Below are positions 22,041 to 34,360 of a DNA stretch of 64,000 nucleotides, piece by piece (the stretch's first letter is position 1; the number at the start of each line of letters is the position of its first letter). The position numbers were made by a program, and so were the translations under genes. Source of the DNA: Apus apus (lineage: Eukaryota > Chordata > Aves > Apodiformes > Apodidae); NCBI RefSeq assembly GCF_020740795.1, contig NC_067294.1, forward strand, positions 17,365,001-17,429,000, read 5' to 3'. The notes under the pieces are model-generated. The model was not told the origin of the DNA. It made no database searches and worked only from the letters and a program-made list of their open reading frames with translations.

Positions 22041-22056
22041 TGGTCTCCTCTTCATG

Positions 22057-22107
22057 ATTTTAAAGATCATCTAGTCCCAACCCCCCCTGCCACAGGCAGG
22101 GACACAT
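22057..22107 (-). mobile_element. CR1 3' terminal scrap
   Basis: A 50-base antisense piece, 'gatcatctagtcccaacccc' followed by 'cacaggcagggacaca'. It repeats a part of CR1 already present at the start of the preceding copy, so it is a separate insertion or a leftover of an older copy into which the preceding one inserted. Confidence 0.65.
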
Positions 22108-23239
22108 CACTGCTGCCCCTTACCTCGTCCATCTGCTGCTACCAAATGCTTCTTGAAACAGAGAAGTTCAGCTTCCTGATTGTTTCTGGTTATTTTTTGT
22201 TCTCAGTAGAGAAAAAGTTTCCCCCAAAAAGTAATAAAAAAAAGGGAAAGGAAGCCTTCCCTGAAACATCAGCTCCTGCCTCTCTGCTGCCCAAGGGGAT
22301 CCTGCTGGCACCAGCAGCTGGAGAGGTGAACCTCACCTGTAGGTCACCCTGCCCCTGGCTGCTGTGGGGTGGTCACAGAAGGGAAACCATCCTGGTTGGA
22401 CATGAAATATTGAACTGCATCTCAGTTACAGCTGGCACACATCCAGGGCAAACAAACAAACAGGCCTGGAAGAGATGGACTGGCAGCACACGCCTCGGAA
22501 ATGCTTGTGAAAAGGAGGGAGAAAAAGGCAGTTTTCAACATGCAAAATATCACTGCAGCTCATTTCTTCTGGTGAAAGAGTCTCTGAGGACAAGTCTTTG
22601 ACCCTGTGGCCCTGTTGCTGGGAGCCATGTTGGACCAGCAGGTGCTGAAAGGGCAGTTATTGAGTCAGAGATGCTTGGGTTTGATTTTTTTTTTCCTTCT
22701 CTCTTTTTTAAATTTTTTCTATTATTATATTTTTTTGCTTCTTCTGGTGAGGCGAAGGAAGAGAGAAGCAAACAGGCACGAGGAAAGAAAAGGGCAGAGA
22801 GAAGAAAAAGGTAAAAAATGCTGTTTCCAGTCGACTCTGGCTTAGTTGCTGACAAATGTCAAACCTACAACCTGCTCTTGTTTCAGATCTGAGAAGAAGG
22901 TTTTGGCAGAGGACTGGCAGCAGCCAGAGTAGGATCCAAGCCAGACACTTGTTAGGGAGGCAAATGAGCCAGGAGGAAGAGCAGGAGATGTTCTGGGGAT
23001 GAAGAGGACCACACAACATGGGGCTGGCAGTGGGGACCTTGGATTCACAACATTTGGGCCAGGTTGGTCATTCCAGGACAGGAGAAGATGTCCCTGAGAC
23101 ACGGGCTGTTCCCCGTGCAGAAGTTCCTGATCTCCAGGCACGTTCGTGGCTGTGTAGAGGATCCCTCCTTCTTTGCTTCAATGTGAGTGACTCACACAGA
23201 GCTGGGGAAGTAAAAAAAAAAAACCAACCAAAACCAACC

Positions 23240-23385
23240 CAGCCAATTCATATTCCTCAACGTTGTTATTTTGGGTTCATGAAAAACAGATTGTTCACGA
23301 CGTAACAAGAGGACAAGTTGCCAGGCACACGCCGAGGTCACGACGACTGTGATTCATCTTACTCATCTAGCAGGTATCCAGAGCC
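23240..23385. promoter_or_regulatory. Candidate conserved non-coding element with CpGs
   Basis: CpG dinucleotides cluster in otherwise non-GC-rich sequence (tcaacgttgttatt, gttcacgacgtaac, gaggtcacgacgactgtgat). CpGs surviving outside a GC-rich island can mark constrained or unmethylated DNA. The 'tcacgacg' motif occurs twice. Confidence 0.22.
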
Positions 23386-25029
23386 ATGCTAAATGCCTTC
23401 ATGCTTGGCAGTGATTCACATCAGCTGCTCCCCAGCACCTTTCCAAAGCTGCAATGCTTCTTCTCTCCTCTGTGGTTGTGGGAGCTGTTCACACCAGGTG
23501 AGCTCCAGGTGGAAGGGTGCAGGGTAACGTCATCGTTTGCATCCTCAGACAGGTGGAGGGGATCTGGCCTCCTCCCAGCAGGTGATATGGAGATCCTTCC
23601 AAAAGAAGGCCTACCAGCAGATCAGATCCCAAAAAATAGCACTTGGAGGGGGTCTTGGTAAGTGGGGCCTTTTGCAGACCCCACTGGGGGTGAAGGGAAA
23701 GGGTGATGGTTGGGAGGAGCAAAGGTTGTGCTCTGTGCCTGCTCGGGGAGCACATTTCAGCAGGAAGGCCTGGAGCTGTCCTGGGAAACTCCTGGAGAGC
23801 TGCACAGTGCCAGCCAAACCTCTGCCATCTCAGGAGGCTGGGATTTAGTCATCTCTACTGTCAAGAGAGAGTTTGGGACAGACCTGACCTAAATAGAGAC
23901 ATCTGATTTTAGCCAGAGACATTACACCCTCTCTGCTATTTTATTATGAAGCAAACCAATAGAGGGGAAAGCCCCAGTAAAAACCAAACCAGTCTTCTCA
24001 AACTGTCTTTAGCAGGAAAAGCACAGGTTCCATTTCCATTTGTATTCCAGGGAAGAGATCTTCAGCTTGAGCTTTAGTGTCAACACCTTGGATGAAAAGG
24101 GTTTTCCATTAATTACAAGGAAGGTGGAAATCATCTCCTGCTGAGGCGTGAGCTGCAGGAGAGGGTTGTGTCTTCCACAACAGGTTTCTGCTCTGCCCCC
24201 ACCCGTGTGGACAGGCAGGTCCTGGCACAGGAGATGGAGAACTTCTGAGCTCTCCAAGCCAGGGCTTGCTCGAGCAGATGTAGCAGGTGGGAGGCCTTTC
24301 AAGCCTCCACCATCACCAGTCTCCCTCCCCTCTCAAAATGGAGCATCAGAGAGTTCCATATCCTTGGGCTCAGCCAGTGGCCATGCCTGGAGGCTGGGGA
24401 CCAGAGGTTGTAAGGTGACTTTGGAGTTGGGAAGCAGCTGGATCACATCCCAAGGGCAGGCCCCAGGGGCTGGCTGTGTCCACACCATGCACCTGGGATG
24501 TCAAAGGGTTGAGTCGAGGAGACGCTGGTTGTACCTGGTTGAGATAACAACCCGAACAAGTTGCTTTCTAGGCTTTTATTGCCTGGCCTTTGAAGAGCTT
24601 GGCCAGGCAAAGTGGACTTAGGGGCAGCCAAGATGGAGCTGAGGTTCAAGGACCAGTGCAGAGCTGATCCTTTTCATTCCAGCTGCCTGGAGGAAGCTCA
24701 GGAAGGCTGCAGGGGTGTGTGCAGGCAGCAAAAAAAACCCCCACCTCTCTGCAGCTGTACACACTCTATTTCCACCATTTACTGGGGTGTTTTTATTTTT
24801 TATTGCCCAATAAAACAAGGAGAAGTGATCAGAAACAAAAGAATTTGGTTATCAGCTGACAAAAAACAAGACTGAGAGAGAAGCATGGCAATAAATCCCC
24901 CAGTCCATAAAGAACTCCAGAGTATTAACAGAAGTGCTGCAGAGCAGACAACAGGTAATGATAAAGCTGAAGGTAATTACTAAGGAAAAAGGATTGATGC
25001 TAAAATACAGGGATATGTTCGGTGGAGGA

Positions 25030-26060
25030 ACGTTGCTGATCTACAGTTTGGGTGGCTGGATGAAAGAATATTCACATTCAAGGGAGGAAAAGCAGAAAGA
25101 AGCTTGAATTTGGCAACAAATCCTCCCCAGGCCACGTCTGGGAGGCGGGAGTTCCGAGGCCTCGCTTTCCCGTCGGAGCACTCCGGGGTTTTTCCCATCC
25201 CTGCTGAAACCTCCAGGCCAATGAACGTGAGCCTCTAAATCTCTGCCAACCAGCTGCCTGCTGCAGCCCTTCCCCACAATCCCAGCACGCGTGGGGATCG
25301 ATTCCTTTTTATTTTTTAAGATCCTTGTTTCCCAAGGTGGGCGATGAACCCGCAGTTCCCCGCCGGAGACACCAGTTCTCCAAGTCTACATGCAAACCCC
25401 TCCCTAACAAAACCCAGATGGAAACACCCTCAGATTGTCCCTCTTCCTGATTTTCCCAACAAACGGGAGGTGTGGAAGCTGACAGGGAACCCACGTGCTC
25501 GTTGGAAGCTTTGGAGAACATTGACCAAGTCGTTTGAGTTAATCAATTACCCATTCCTTGCTCCTAATAGCTCTTCAGATCTCATTTTGCTTAGCTCAAG
25601 TGCTCAAATATACAATTTATTAATGAAAATTCACTTTATAGCAATTTTAGGAATTATGGAATGGAAAATAAAGATGATGAATGATGCCTGAAAAGATTCA
25701 ACAAATGTATAGAAGGTTTTAGAACTTCGTTGGGAATCAGTAAATCTAATAGGTGAATAAATGTTATATCAGTATTAATATTAACATAGTGGTAACTTAT
25801 TCTTATCATTGCATAACCTATTTTGAAGGGGTAATTTTTATATCAGCATGAGCTGTTGGTCTTTAATCTCTCATTAATTTCATTCATAGCCTTTTATTAA
25901 TTTGCCAATCAAGCTTTATATTTGAATTAAAAGCTCTGGGACTTGGACGTGTCAAGTCAACCAAACGATTTCAAAATCAGGATTTAGGAATTTAGACAGT
26001 TACTTAATTAATGCAAACACTAAGTTCATTTACAGCTGCCTTCTCCTCATCATGATACTT
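25030..26060. promoter_or_regulatory. Candidate conserved regulatory element (CpG part then AT-rich part)
   Basis: First part (about 25130-25370) has about a dozen CpGs in 240 bases (gaggcctcgctttcccgtcg, cacgcgtggggatcgattcc). Second part (about 25530-26040) is the most AT-rich stretch of the window and has many TAAT/ATTA cores (agttaatcaattaccc, tctcattaatttcattcat, ttaattaatgcaaac). The last combines a homeodomain site with a near-octamer (POU-type) motif. No TE and no long open frame. The abrupt change in base composition inside GC-rich DNA and the absence of insertions are what one expects from a developmental enhancer, but conservation was not tested. Confidence 0.4.
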
Positions 26061-26167
26061 GTGCTCACACCCTTCTCCTCATCAGTTTTGCTCCTTCTGT
26101 AGCCTTCATTTTTTTTACAAGAATAGATGCACCAGAAAAAATGGTCTGAGGACCACAGAGAGGATCA

Positions 26168-26588
26168 GGGGCTGGAGCAGCTCTGCTCTGGAGCCAGGCT
26201 GGGAGAGTTGGGGTGTTCAGCCTGGAGAAGAGAAGGCTCCAGGGAGACCTTAGAGCAGCTTCCAGTGCCTGAAGGGGCTCCAGGAAAGCTGGGGAGGGGC
26301 TTGGGACAAGGGCAGGGAGGGAGAGGACAAGGGGGGATGGATTAAAACTGGCAGAGGGGAGATTGAGGTGAGACATGAGGAGGAAATTCTTTGGTGTGAG
26401 GGTGGTGAGAGCCTGGCCCAGGTTGCCCAGGGAAGCTGTGGCTGCCCCATCCCTGGCAGTGTTGAAGGGCAGGTTGGATGGGGCTGGGAGCAACCTGGGC
26501 TGGTGGGAGGTGTCCCTGCCCATGCAGGGGGTTGGAACTAGAAGGTCTTGAAGGTCCCTTCCAACCCAAACCAGTCTGGGATTCTGTT
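26168..26588 (+). mobile_element. CR1 LINE 3' fragment, young subfamily
   Basis: Sense copy from 'ggggctggagcagctctgct' to the tail 'cagtctgggattctgt'. The ORF2 end is readable. It lies only about 100 bases after the AT-rich candidate regulatory island. Confidence 0.93.
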
Positions 26589-28243
26589 TCCTGCTCTCTC
26601 TGCCCCCAGGACCAGCCCAGCCACCTCCCTGTTGGTCATATTTATTAGCAGCAGGCAGCATTAAGGCTGGGGGTGGGACAAGGGGAGGCAGATAGAGCTG
26701 TCACAGCAGGCAGGGCTGCACGGCCTGGGCACTCCTATCTGCACTCAGGGTTTCCAGCCCATGCATCTTTGCCATGTGCTCCTTGTACTGCTGTTATCTG
26801 GTGACCTTAATGCCCAGCCACTGCCTCCTGGACATGAAGATGATGAATATCAGAGTTCCTGTGCTGCTCACGTCCCGTTAGCAAATGGATCCCATCCCAC
26901 CCACAGGCACTAGCTTGTTTTACAAGGGACGTGTCCTTGTTATTAGGAATTTATGGGCAGCATTTGGGATTGCAGGCAGGGTGGGACAAAGAGCAGTGGC
27001 AGGAAGCAGTGTGGTGGGCTGGAACAGGATGCTCTCACCTGGTCAACTCATACTGTGGAAGACCAAACTGCTTCCTTTCTTCTTCCTTGCAACCTTATCT
27101 TTCTGGCATCAGCTACAGCAGCTCTGCACAGTGAAAGCAACCTGCTGCTCAAGCTGCAAACTCCCACCACCAAAAAACCCATTTCATTTTCTGTTGAAGG
27201 CCAGCTGTGAAATGACACCCTCAGGTCAGGGCAACCTGCTGCCTCCAGGGGCTTTCTTGTAGATGAGAGAACAAATGGCTTCCTTTAAATAGAAGACATC
27301 TCAAGCAGGAGTGAGGGCCACTGACACAGAGGAGTTGGAGGCACAGGAGTCCAACAGTGAGCAAATCTTGTTGAGACTCTACCCATCCATCTGCAAGCTG
27401 CCATGTAGCTCAGGTCCAACCCGTGCAGTTCCACCCTGTGCCATCCAGCCAGGGAAAGAGTCCAAGTCCTTCAGTGCTTCATAAAGAGGCAGGGAGGCCA
27501 GGAAAGGGTTAGGGACTTGGGGTGGAGAGGAGCAGGCACTGAGATAGGGCTGAAAGTGCTTGAGCAGCCCCAAATTGTCCTCTATAAATGAGGAGTTCAA
27601 CACTGGACCCTGAGAAGCCCATGCCTAGGGTGTGCTGAGCACCAGCTGGAACCTCAGGTCAGACAGGCTTTGTCTTTCATCTAAACACCCTTATCTCCCA
27701 AGGTGGGAGCATTAAGGAGAAGCAGCAGCAGGGGATGGAGTTTGCAGTGGAGCTGCAGTGACTCTGGAGTCACGCTGGCATTTCAGCATCCCCACGTGCC
27801 TCTGAGGAGCTTCTGACCGGAGTCAAGACAAGCAGAAGTTCCCAACTTTCCACCTTCTTTTACCAAACAGGGTTGGAGGGGTGAGAGGAGCTGGTGGCTC
27901 CCAGCCCCATGAGATGGAGGAGCAGACAGGACGTCTTTGCAGGAGCTTCTGCTCAACACATGAGGAGCCAGTGCCCTGGCACTGCCCGCTTTCATCTTCA
28001 GGGTGGAAGTGTTGCAGTTCTGGCAGCAGCCTGAGGGCAAACTGCTCTGGAAAGTTTGAGCAAAGCAGGTTCAGCTGCTTCAAAGTAGGAAGCAGATAAC
28101 AAAAATACATAATTGCCTTCTTAAGAAAATAAAAAGCAACTTTTTCTTTGGCAGCTTGGCAAGCACACACTTCCTACGCACTTTCCCTTCTACCCAAAAC
28201 ATGATGCCAGCCTTATTTTTATTTCAGGAGCTGTGAATTATGA

Positions 28244-28312
28244 AAGGGCTCTCCCCTCCCTCTTCCTCTGCCTTTTTTCTCCCTCTCCCTCTTTCTCTCC
28301 CTCCCCATTCCT
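28244..28312. repeat. Polypyrimidine tract
   Basis: About 70 bases of nearly pure C/T (ctctccctctttctctccct). Low-complexity only. Confidence 0.75.
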
Positions 28313-28450
28313 AACCAGTGTTATGTTAGTTTCTAACCTTCACATGCAGACCTTGTTCTCATTTACTTTATCCACACGTTGCAGGGCCTGCAGGACAAGG
28401 ATTGCTTTGCTGCTGCTGTGGCTTCATGAATAAATCCTTTTACAACACAG

Positions 28451-28462
28451 CCCCCCCCCCCC
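28451..28462. repeat. C homopolymer run (12)
   Basis: Twelve consecutive C. Its length may be uncertain in the assembly. Confidence 0.8.
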
Positions 28463-31164
28463 ATGCAGTGCCATGACTGGGTGATATATTTTACTAAACC
28501 CCAGTCCCCCCCTGTCCCTCACTTTTCCAGGCACAAGATGTGCATGCCCAGAATCCTCGACACGTCTCAACCCAGGAGGTGGGATGGTTTTTTGGGGGGT
28601 GTTGCAGAGCCCCCTCCCCCCGTGCCTTGGAGGAAGAGCTGTGGGAGGGAGGTGCAAAGATGTGGAGCAAGGTGCAGGTAAAAGCTGGTCCTGATCAGCT
28701 TCACTCCTTGGCTGCATCTGCTACGGTTTGTGCCGGGGCACTGGCCAGGCTGAGGGGCAGTAGATAAGGCCTGGGTGGTGGAGAAGGGTCCCTTGGAGCT
28801 TCTGGCATCAGGGGAGGGGGAAAAGAAAAAAAAATGGGCTGTTTCTATCATGGGAGAAACACTTGACCCCACAACTGTCCTCTAGTGCCCCACAGGTGGT
28901 TGTGATGCTGTGAAGTCCCTGCTGGACTGACTCAGAAGTGAGCTGAGAGCTGCAGAGTGTGGGAAGTGGTGGGAGCTTCCTGCAGCTCTCCCTTGAGATC
29001 CTGGCGCTGGGCAGGAGGCCTCGTCCAAACACCAAGCACAGGTAAATGCACCTGGGCAGGATGGGTGAAGCCCATGGCACCAAGCCCCTCCATCCCCACC
29101 TCCAGGGGTGCTGGGGGTCCTGCTGGCCTGGGAGCCCCTCTGGCCTTTTTGCAATGTGAAGACTAACCCGGCTTTCCTGCTGTGCCCAAGAAGAGACCAA
29201 ACTACCCAAACCAAACCCTTCCAGGAGGAGTGATATAAGCAGGAAAGCAGCTGCCCAGGGCACTCTTCCTTGCAGGATGGAGACAGGCAGGGGACTAATT
29301 TCTAATCTCCCTCTGCCCCATCACTAACCTGCAGGGGAGGCTCTCTGGCTGGGCTCTTGTCCCTTCTGGCCACCCTGGGGCATCTCACCCTTTTGAGATG
29401 CAGGCAGCCCTGCTCCAAAAAGCAGTGACAGCATCTGCTGAGCATGCCAGCCCACAGCAGGGACCAGGCTGGCTCTGGTCTCTCCTCAGCAGCCACCCAT
29501 GGGGACCCTGTGGGTGCTCCCAGGGCAGCAGCTGCCAGCAGAGGACACGGCGCTGGGCTGTGGGGACAGGGGGGGGCTCAGGGCAGGGACCCCAGCTGTG
29601 CCCAAGGCTGTGACAGCTGCTGCTGCTGCTCCCAGGGGATGAGAGAGTTTGTGACACTTGGCACAGGTGACCTGCAGACTGGGAGCTGGGATGCAGCTCT
29701 GAGGGAGCTGATGGAGAAGCAGCAGGAGAGCGACCAGTCCTGCTGCCCCCAGGAGCTTCTCCCGCCTGAGCTGGGGCAGCAGCTTCCAGCACGTGGCTCC
29801 CAACACCACTGCCTGCTCTGGAGCCATTTCCACCTCTGCTCCAACCAGCCCTGTGCCACAGTATCTGCCTCTGGAGCTTCCCATCCTTGGCTCCAGCCCC
29901 TCAAGACATCTGGGACCTTGGCAGAAAGCAAAGGAGCCCATTCACAGCCCCTGGGACTGCCCAGGTGGTGAGAGGATTCCAAGCCTGGGCTTGGGCAGAG
30001 GGTGTTGTGGGGTTCATCCAGCCTGGAATATTTTGGAGACTGAGGACCCACCTCCAAGGGCTGGTCCCTCACTGGTGGTCAGAGCCTTCCCAGGCTTCCT
30101 GTCCCTGCACCAGAGCCATGTGTGATGGACAAGGATCCAGGATGGGACTGTGGGGGACTGTGCTCCCTGCTCCCTGCCCTCCAGAAGCAGCTCCCTGCTA
30201 ATTTCTCTCCCTCCAGTGGGAAGAGGCAGAGCAGCAACACCTCCCTGGCTGCTTGGAGAATAAACCCCCTTCCTAAAAGCTGAGCCTTGCCACCTTGCAC
30301 CCCACCCAGCCCCCCCCAAGCTCAGGGTGCAGAGCAAGCTTCCCAGGCCCACAGCCCATCCAGCTCCTGCCACACTCATCCCTTGAGGTGCCTCCTGAAG
30401 ATCTGATGGGATTATTAGTCAACAACATCATCCATGGGAGGAAAAACCAGGAGTGCTGAGCCAGGCAGAGGGCCTGGGGGTGGGGGGTGCAGGGGGCACC
30501 TGCTGGGGCTGGGGGCACACACTGTGCTTTGGGGAGCCAGATGGTCTGCCTGCTTGTTTGGAGGGCTCGTGTAGATGTCCCTTCCCCCCCTCCTTGCCTG
30601 TAATTTGTCACATATGGTGGGTGATATGGGGCACATATGCTCTGTGCACAGCAGCAGCAGCACCAGGGGTGACAAGCCATGGCCAGGCTGGTGGTGGGGG
30701 CTGTCTGCACCAGCAGGGACAAGCACCAGGCAGAAGCTCTGCAGCCAGGCTTCTCCTCCATCTGCAACCCACCCCAGATCTGCCAGCCTGGCTGCAGGCA
30801 GGCACTCGGGCAGGCTGGGGGGTCGCTGGCTTGTGCTACTCGGGGTGTGGAACCCTCAGCTGAGGAAGAGGTGTGCTCAGGTGCAGAGGATTGCAGGGCT
30901 CAGGAGGGCAGAAAGGCAGAGCTGAGCAGCTCACGGGTGGTGCAGGCAGCCTGGTGCGTGTGTTTGCTGCATGTCACTGTGCTGTGGAGCTGTGCAGGCC
31001 TGGGGAGAAGCACCAGAAACCCGTGGGGAAGGGTCAGCAGGAGAGAAAGCTGAGCAACCACCTCCTCAGTGCTCCTGCCAGCGGAGGGGGACGAGTTCCA
31101 CACCCAGCAGGTAACAGCTGAGGAAGGTGTAAGGCTGTGATGAAAGCCTGGCTGTGGATGTAAT

Positions 31165-31176
31165 GGGGGGGGGGGG
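31165..31176. repeat. G homopolymer run (12)
   Basis: Twelve consecutive G; possible G-quadruplex seed and possible length error. Confidence 0.8.
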
Positions 31177-31430
31177 CCTGAGAGGAAAATACCTGAGGAG
31201 CTCTGCTCTTTGCATATCCTGGTCCCCAGGGGGTGGCTTGAACTGGATTCTCAGCTCATGGTATGAGCCAGGCTGCTGCTGATCTTCTTGTTCCCCCTCC
31301 TTCCCCTGGGTGGGCACTGGTGTTCACGTGGGGAGCTGGGTGATGGGTTTTGGTGGTGTCTGGTTGTTTGGTTGTTGTTGTGGTTTGTTTTTTTTTCCCC
31401 AGCCTGGTTTCTTGCATGGCCACAAGACTC

Positions 31431-31443
31431 GGGGGGGGGGGGG
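31431..31443. repeat. G homopolymer run (13)
   Basis: Thirteen consecutive G, followed by further G-rich sequence (ctgctggggggtggcaggtg). It could form a G-quadruplex. Confidence 0.8.
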
Positions 31444-32128
31444 CTCCTGCTGGGGGGTGGCAGGTGGGTGGCAGCAGCACCCAGGAGCCAGGCTGAGGGG
31501 CTGCAGCCACCCCCTGTGGTGGGATCTAAGTGCTGGCAGATGCAGAGGGAGCTGCTGGAGCAGGACACAGCTCCCTCCTGCCTGCTGGGAAGCAGAGGAG
31601 CAGGCTGAGCTGCTTCCACCAGGATGCTGCAGAGCATCCCAGGCTGTGCTGCTGCTGAGGACAAGTGTGCCAAGAGGGTTCATCTTTATGTAAATCACAT
31701 TCATTCAGCTGGTTTCCAGGATAATCAGTATTAAAGGGAAACTATTTTCTAGTTCATTAGAGGAAAGCTGTGTCCCTGCGGCTGCTGCTGCTGGCACCTC
31801 CTTCTCCTTCCAGGAGAAATGATCTCCACCAGCACCAAACATGGAGATGTTCACACTCGAAATGTCAGGTGGGGGAAGGGGGAGAGGAAAGGCCTGAGGC
31901 TCCAAGGGCAGCCCTTGCTCCTCCTTCACCCTCCAGGGGGGTCTGAGTGAATTGTGGAGCCCTTGGACTCCTCCCCACCAAACCCTCACCCCCATCTAGG
32001 CTCTGCCACCTCTCCCAGCCCCACCTGCCATGGCCCTGGAGTCCTTCCCTCCACCCCTCGCCACAGGGCTCTGATGGTCATGATGGACCCTCGATCTCAT
32101 CTTCTTCTTCCTGGGCTCCCTGCTGCTT

Positions 32129-32357
32129 GGTGGCAACCTGGCCTGAAGGAGCAGGTCTCCTTTTGCAGATGAGGCCACCCTAAATTCAGAATCACCTCTG
32201 CATGAACCCCCCCCGAGCTGGGTCTGGAGGTAAAGAGGAACTTGAAGGATGAGAAGAAGGAGCAGTCTGAAGCCCCATTCAGAGCTGAGTTTCCCTAGGC
32301 ATGTGAGAAACAGCAGGAGAAGATCAAAACCAGGTTGGCCAAAAGAAGCTGCAAAAG
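32129..32357. repeat. Copy 1 of a ~230-bp direct duplication (not CR1)
   Basis: From 'ggtggcaacctggcctgaag' to 'aaaagaagctgcaaaag'. The partner is at 34361-34594, about 2.2 kb away in the same orientation. The copies differ by a handful of substitutions and a small indel in a C-rich stretch, roughly 96% alike by eye. Flanks on both sides differ. Minus-strand translation gives EFRVASSAKGDLLLQARLP in both copies. Confidence 0.88.
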
Positions 32358-34206
32358 GGCCTGGCTCCCCTATGCATGTGTCCTGGTGGTTGCACCAATT
32401 CTTCTGCCAGAGCCTCTTCCTCTCAGCAGGGTGCTCTGAAGTCACCCCAAGGCTGGGATTATTCTCTTCTCCATCTCCTAAACAAAAAGCTGGTCGTTCT
32501 TCTATGGATGGTGCCTTCCTGACCCCCCCCGTGGTGCAGTGACCTCTTCAGGTCAGCATCTTCTCAGTCAACAGTTCTCCCATCCACCACGGAGAGGGGC
32601 CACCACCACCCCTGAGGTGCATGAAGAATCCCTGTGCAAGAGGACATCCAGCTCCCAAAGCATCCATGCCTTGGTGAAGCCAGACCTGGGAGGCTTGAGC
32701 ATCACTCTGCTGTGCCTCAGTGTCCAAGCTGATCAGGAGCAGAGGAGGCAGTGCCAGGAGGACACAAGTGCTGAATGACTGGTGGCCTCTCTCGGGGTGA
32801 CTCCAGTGCAAACCCATTAGGAGCAGTTGCTCTGGCAATGGGAAGGGAGGAGACACACCCAAAGCCCTGAGAGATGTAGGGTCCCTCTGATGGGGTCCAG
32901 GTGAGAAGATGGAAGGGAGAGCCCGTGCTGGGACGTGGGGCAGAGGGCTCAGCTGGAGGTGAGTGCTGTGCAGGGGGGTGGAGATGACTGCTCCAGGCAT
33001 GGCTTTTCCCACCTCAGTCTGCAGGAAGGGATCCTGGAGCTGGTGTCCCCGGGAAGGTGGAGCTCCAGCAAGATGACAGTAAAAGTCAGATTGGAAAGAA
33101 CTGGAAGGAGCATCCTAGCAGGAAAGGAGGCAATTTTGTGGAAAGAAGTAAAAAAACCAAAACAAACCATAAACCCAAGCCAAACAGCCCTCAAGCTTCT
33201 TCCTGGTAGCTCCAAGTATGCGAATCCACTGGCCAGTTGCCCCCTGGGGAGCTGCAGAGGCAGTGGGAGCTCTCTGGCCTTGCAGGATGCCAAGCCTTGG
33301 CCTTTCAGAGCTGCTCTCTCCTCTGGCTGGCAGCCGTGGCTGGGGGATTGCTTTGAGGAGAGGCCAAGACTGACAGATGATCCCCTAATCAGCTGCATAA
33401 GCAGAGCCCAAAGTCCCTGCTCCCACCTCCACCAGCTAATTGCTTTTGTTCCCAGCCCAGTGGGGCAGAACAGGTTTTGTGCTCCAGTGCCCTTTCAAAG
33501 CCTTCACCCCCTGGTTCCCAGCTCAGCTGGGCAGATGCTGGGGAGCTCTGAGGAGCTGCTTGGCCCATCCTCCCAGGCAGCAGCCCTCACCTCCCTGCAC
33601 ACAACAGAAGGCAGCTTGGAGAAGGCTCCTGTGCAAGGTGGTGAGTCTGAGTCTGTCCCCTCTGCTCGTGTTCTCTTGGAAAAATAAACAAGCTCCTGTC
33701 AATCAAGGAGGAAGGTTTTTGTAGGCTGCTCCAGCCTCAGATGAAGCCCCAAGGTGTTTTGGAACCTGTGATCTCAGGCAGGGGTGGTTTGTGTGTGTGT
33801 GTGTGTGCAAAGACAGGACAAACCTGCTGAAGTCTGAGCCCATGGGTGAAGCTGGTGTGACACAGCTGATGCTGGCAGCTTGGCTGTCACCTGCAGACCA
33901 GTTGTCTAGACAGTCTGTGAATGAATGGGGAGGGAAGATCAACTCTGGGGTGGGATTCTTCTGACCTACTCTGGATGCTACTGCAGCAAGAGGTAAAAAG
34001 GCTCTAGGTGGGATTCTTGGCCATGTGGGCCAGGCTTGTGTCCATGTTCCTCACCAGAAAGGGACTAAGGTCTGCTCCAGGGAAGCCTCCACAGCATTTC
34101 ATCTCCTGTGCTCCCCACCTTCATCCCTCAGCAGCAGCCAACAGTTGCTTTGGTGACACCCAGCATGATCCAAGCATGAGCAAGGTTCTTCACAGTCTGT
34201 GCTAGC
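32358..34206. other. Unique DNA between the two duplication copies
   Basis: No TE was recognised. It contains an AAACC-rich short tract at 33147-33185 and a (GT)n microsatellite at 33789-33807. Confidence 0.4.
33789..33807. repeat. (GT)n microsatellite
   Basis: About nine to ten GT units. Confidence 0.85.
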
Positions 34207-34345
34207 AGCATAGAACCATAGGATGGTTTGGATTGGAAGGGACCTTAGAGGTCATCTAGTTCCAGCCTTCCTGTATGGGAAGGAACATCTAGACCCTCTA
34301 GACCAGGGCCCCATCCAACCTGCCTGGAGTGTTGGAGGAGCAGAG
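34207..34345 (-). mobile_element. CR1 LINE 3' fragment, intermediate subfamily
   Basis: Antisense piece starting 'catagaaccataggatggtt' (recognisable tail) and continuing 'ggaccttagaggtcatctag', with 'gaccagggccccatccaacc' internally. It is truncated after about 140 bases. It stops just before copy 2 of the 230-bp duplication. Confidence 0.88.
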
Positions 34346-34360
34346 GTACAGAGCGAGTCT

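Larger units (their letters stand above)
22108..26167. other. 4 kb of unique DNA with two candidate regulatory islands
   Basis: No CR1 occurs here, which is unusual for this window. It contains the CpG-bearing block at 23240-23385, the CpG/AT island at 25030-26060, and a weak exon-like segment at 23549-23657 (atcctcag acceptor; cttg|gtaagt donor; two frames open, reading QQVIWRSFQKKAYQQIRS or GDMEILPKEGLPADQIPK). I give that segment little weight. Confidence 0.4.
26589..32128. other. 5.5 kb CR1-free, GC-rich unique DNA
   Basis: The longest CR1-free interval. It includes homopolymer runs at 28451-28462 (C), 31165-31176 and 31431-31443 (G), a pyrimidine tract at 28244-28312, and a G/T-rich tract at 31350-31401. 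Many overlapping open frames on both strands are composition effects. A possible donor at 29041 (aagcacag|gtaaat) has no persuasive acceptor partner. Confidence 0.4.

Noticed and set aside
23549..23657. Exon with GT-AG borders on the plus strand
   Set aside because: Two frames are open and neither stands out; donor and acceptor are only moderate. It is mentioned in the 22108-26167 entry but not listed as a feature.
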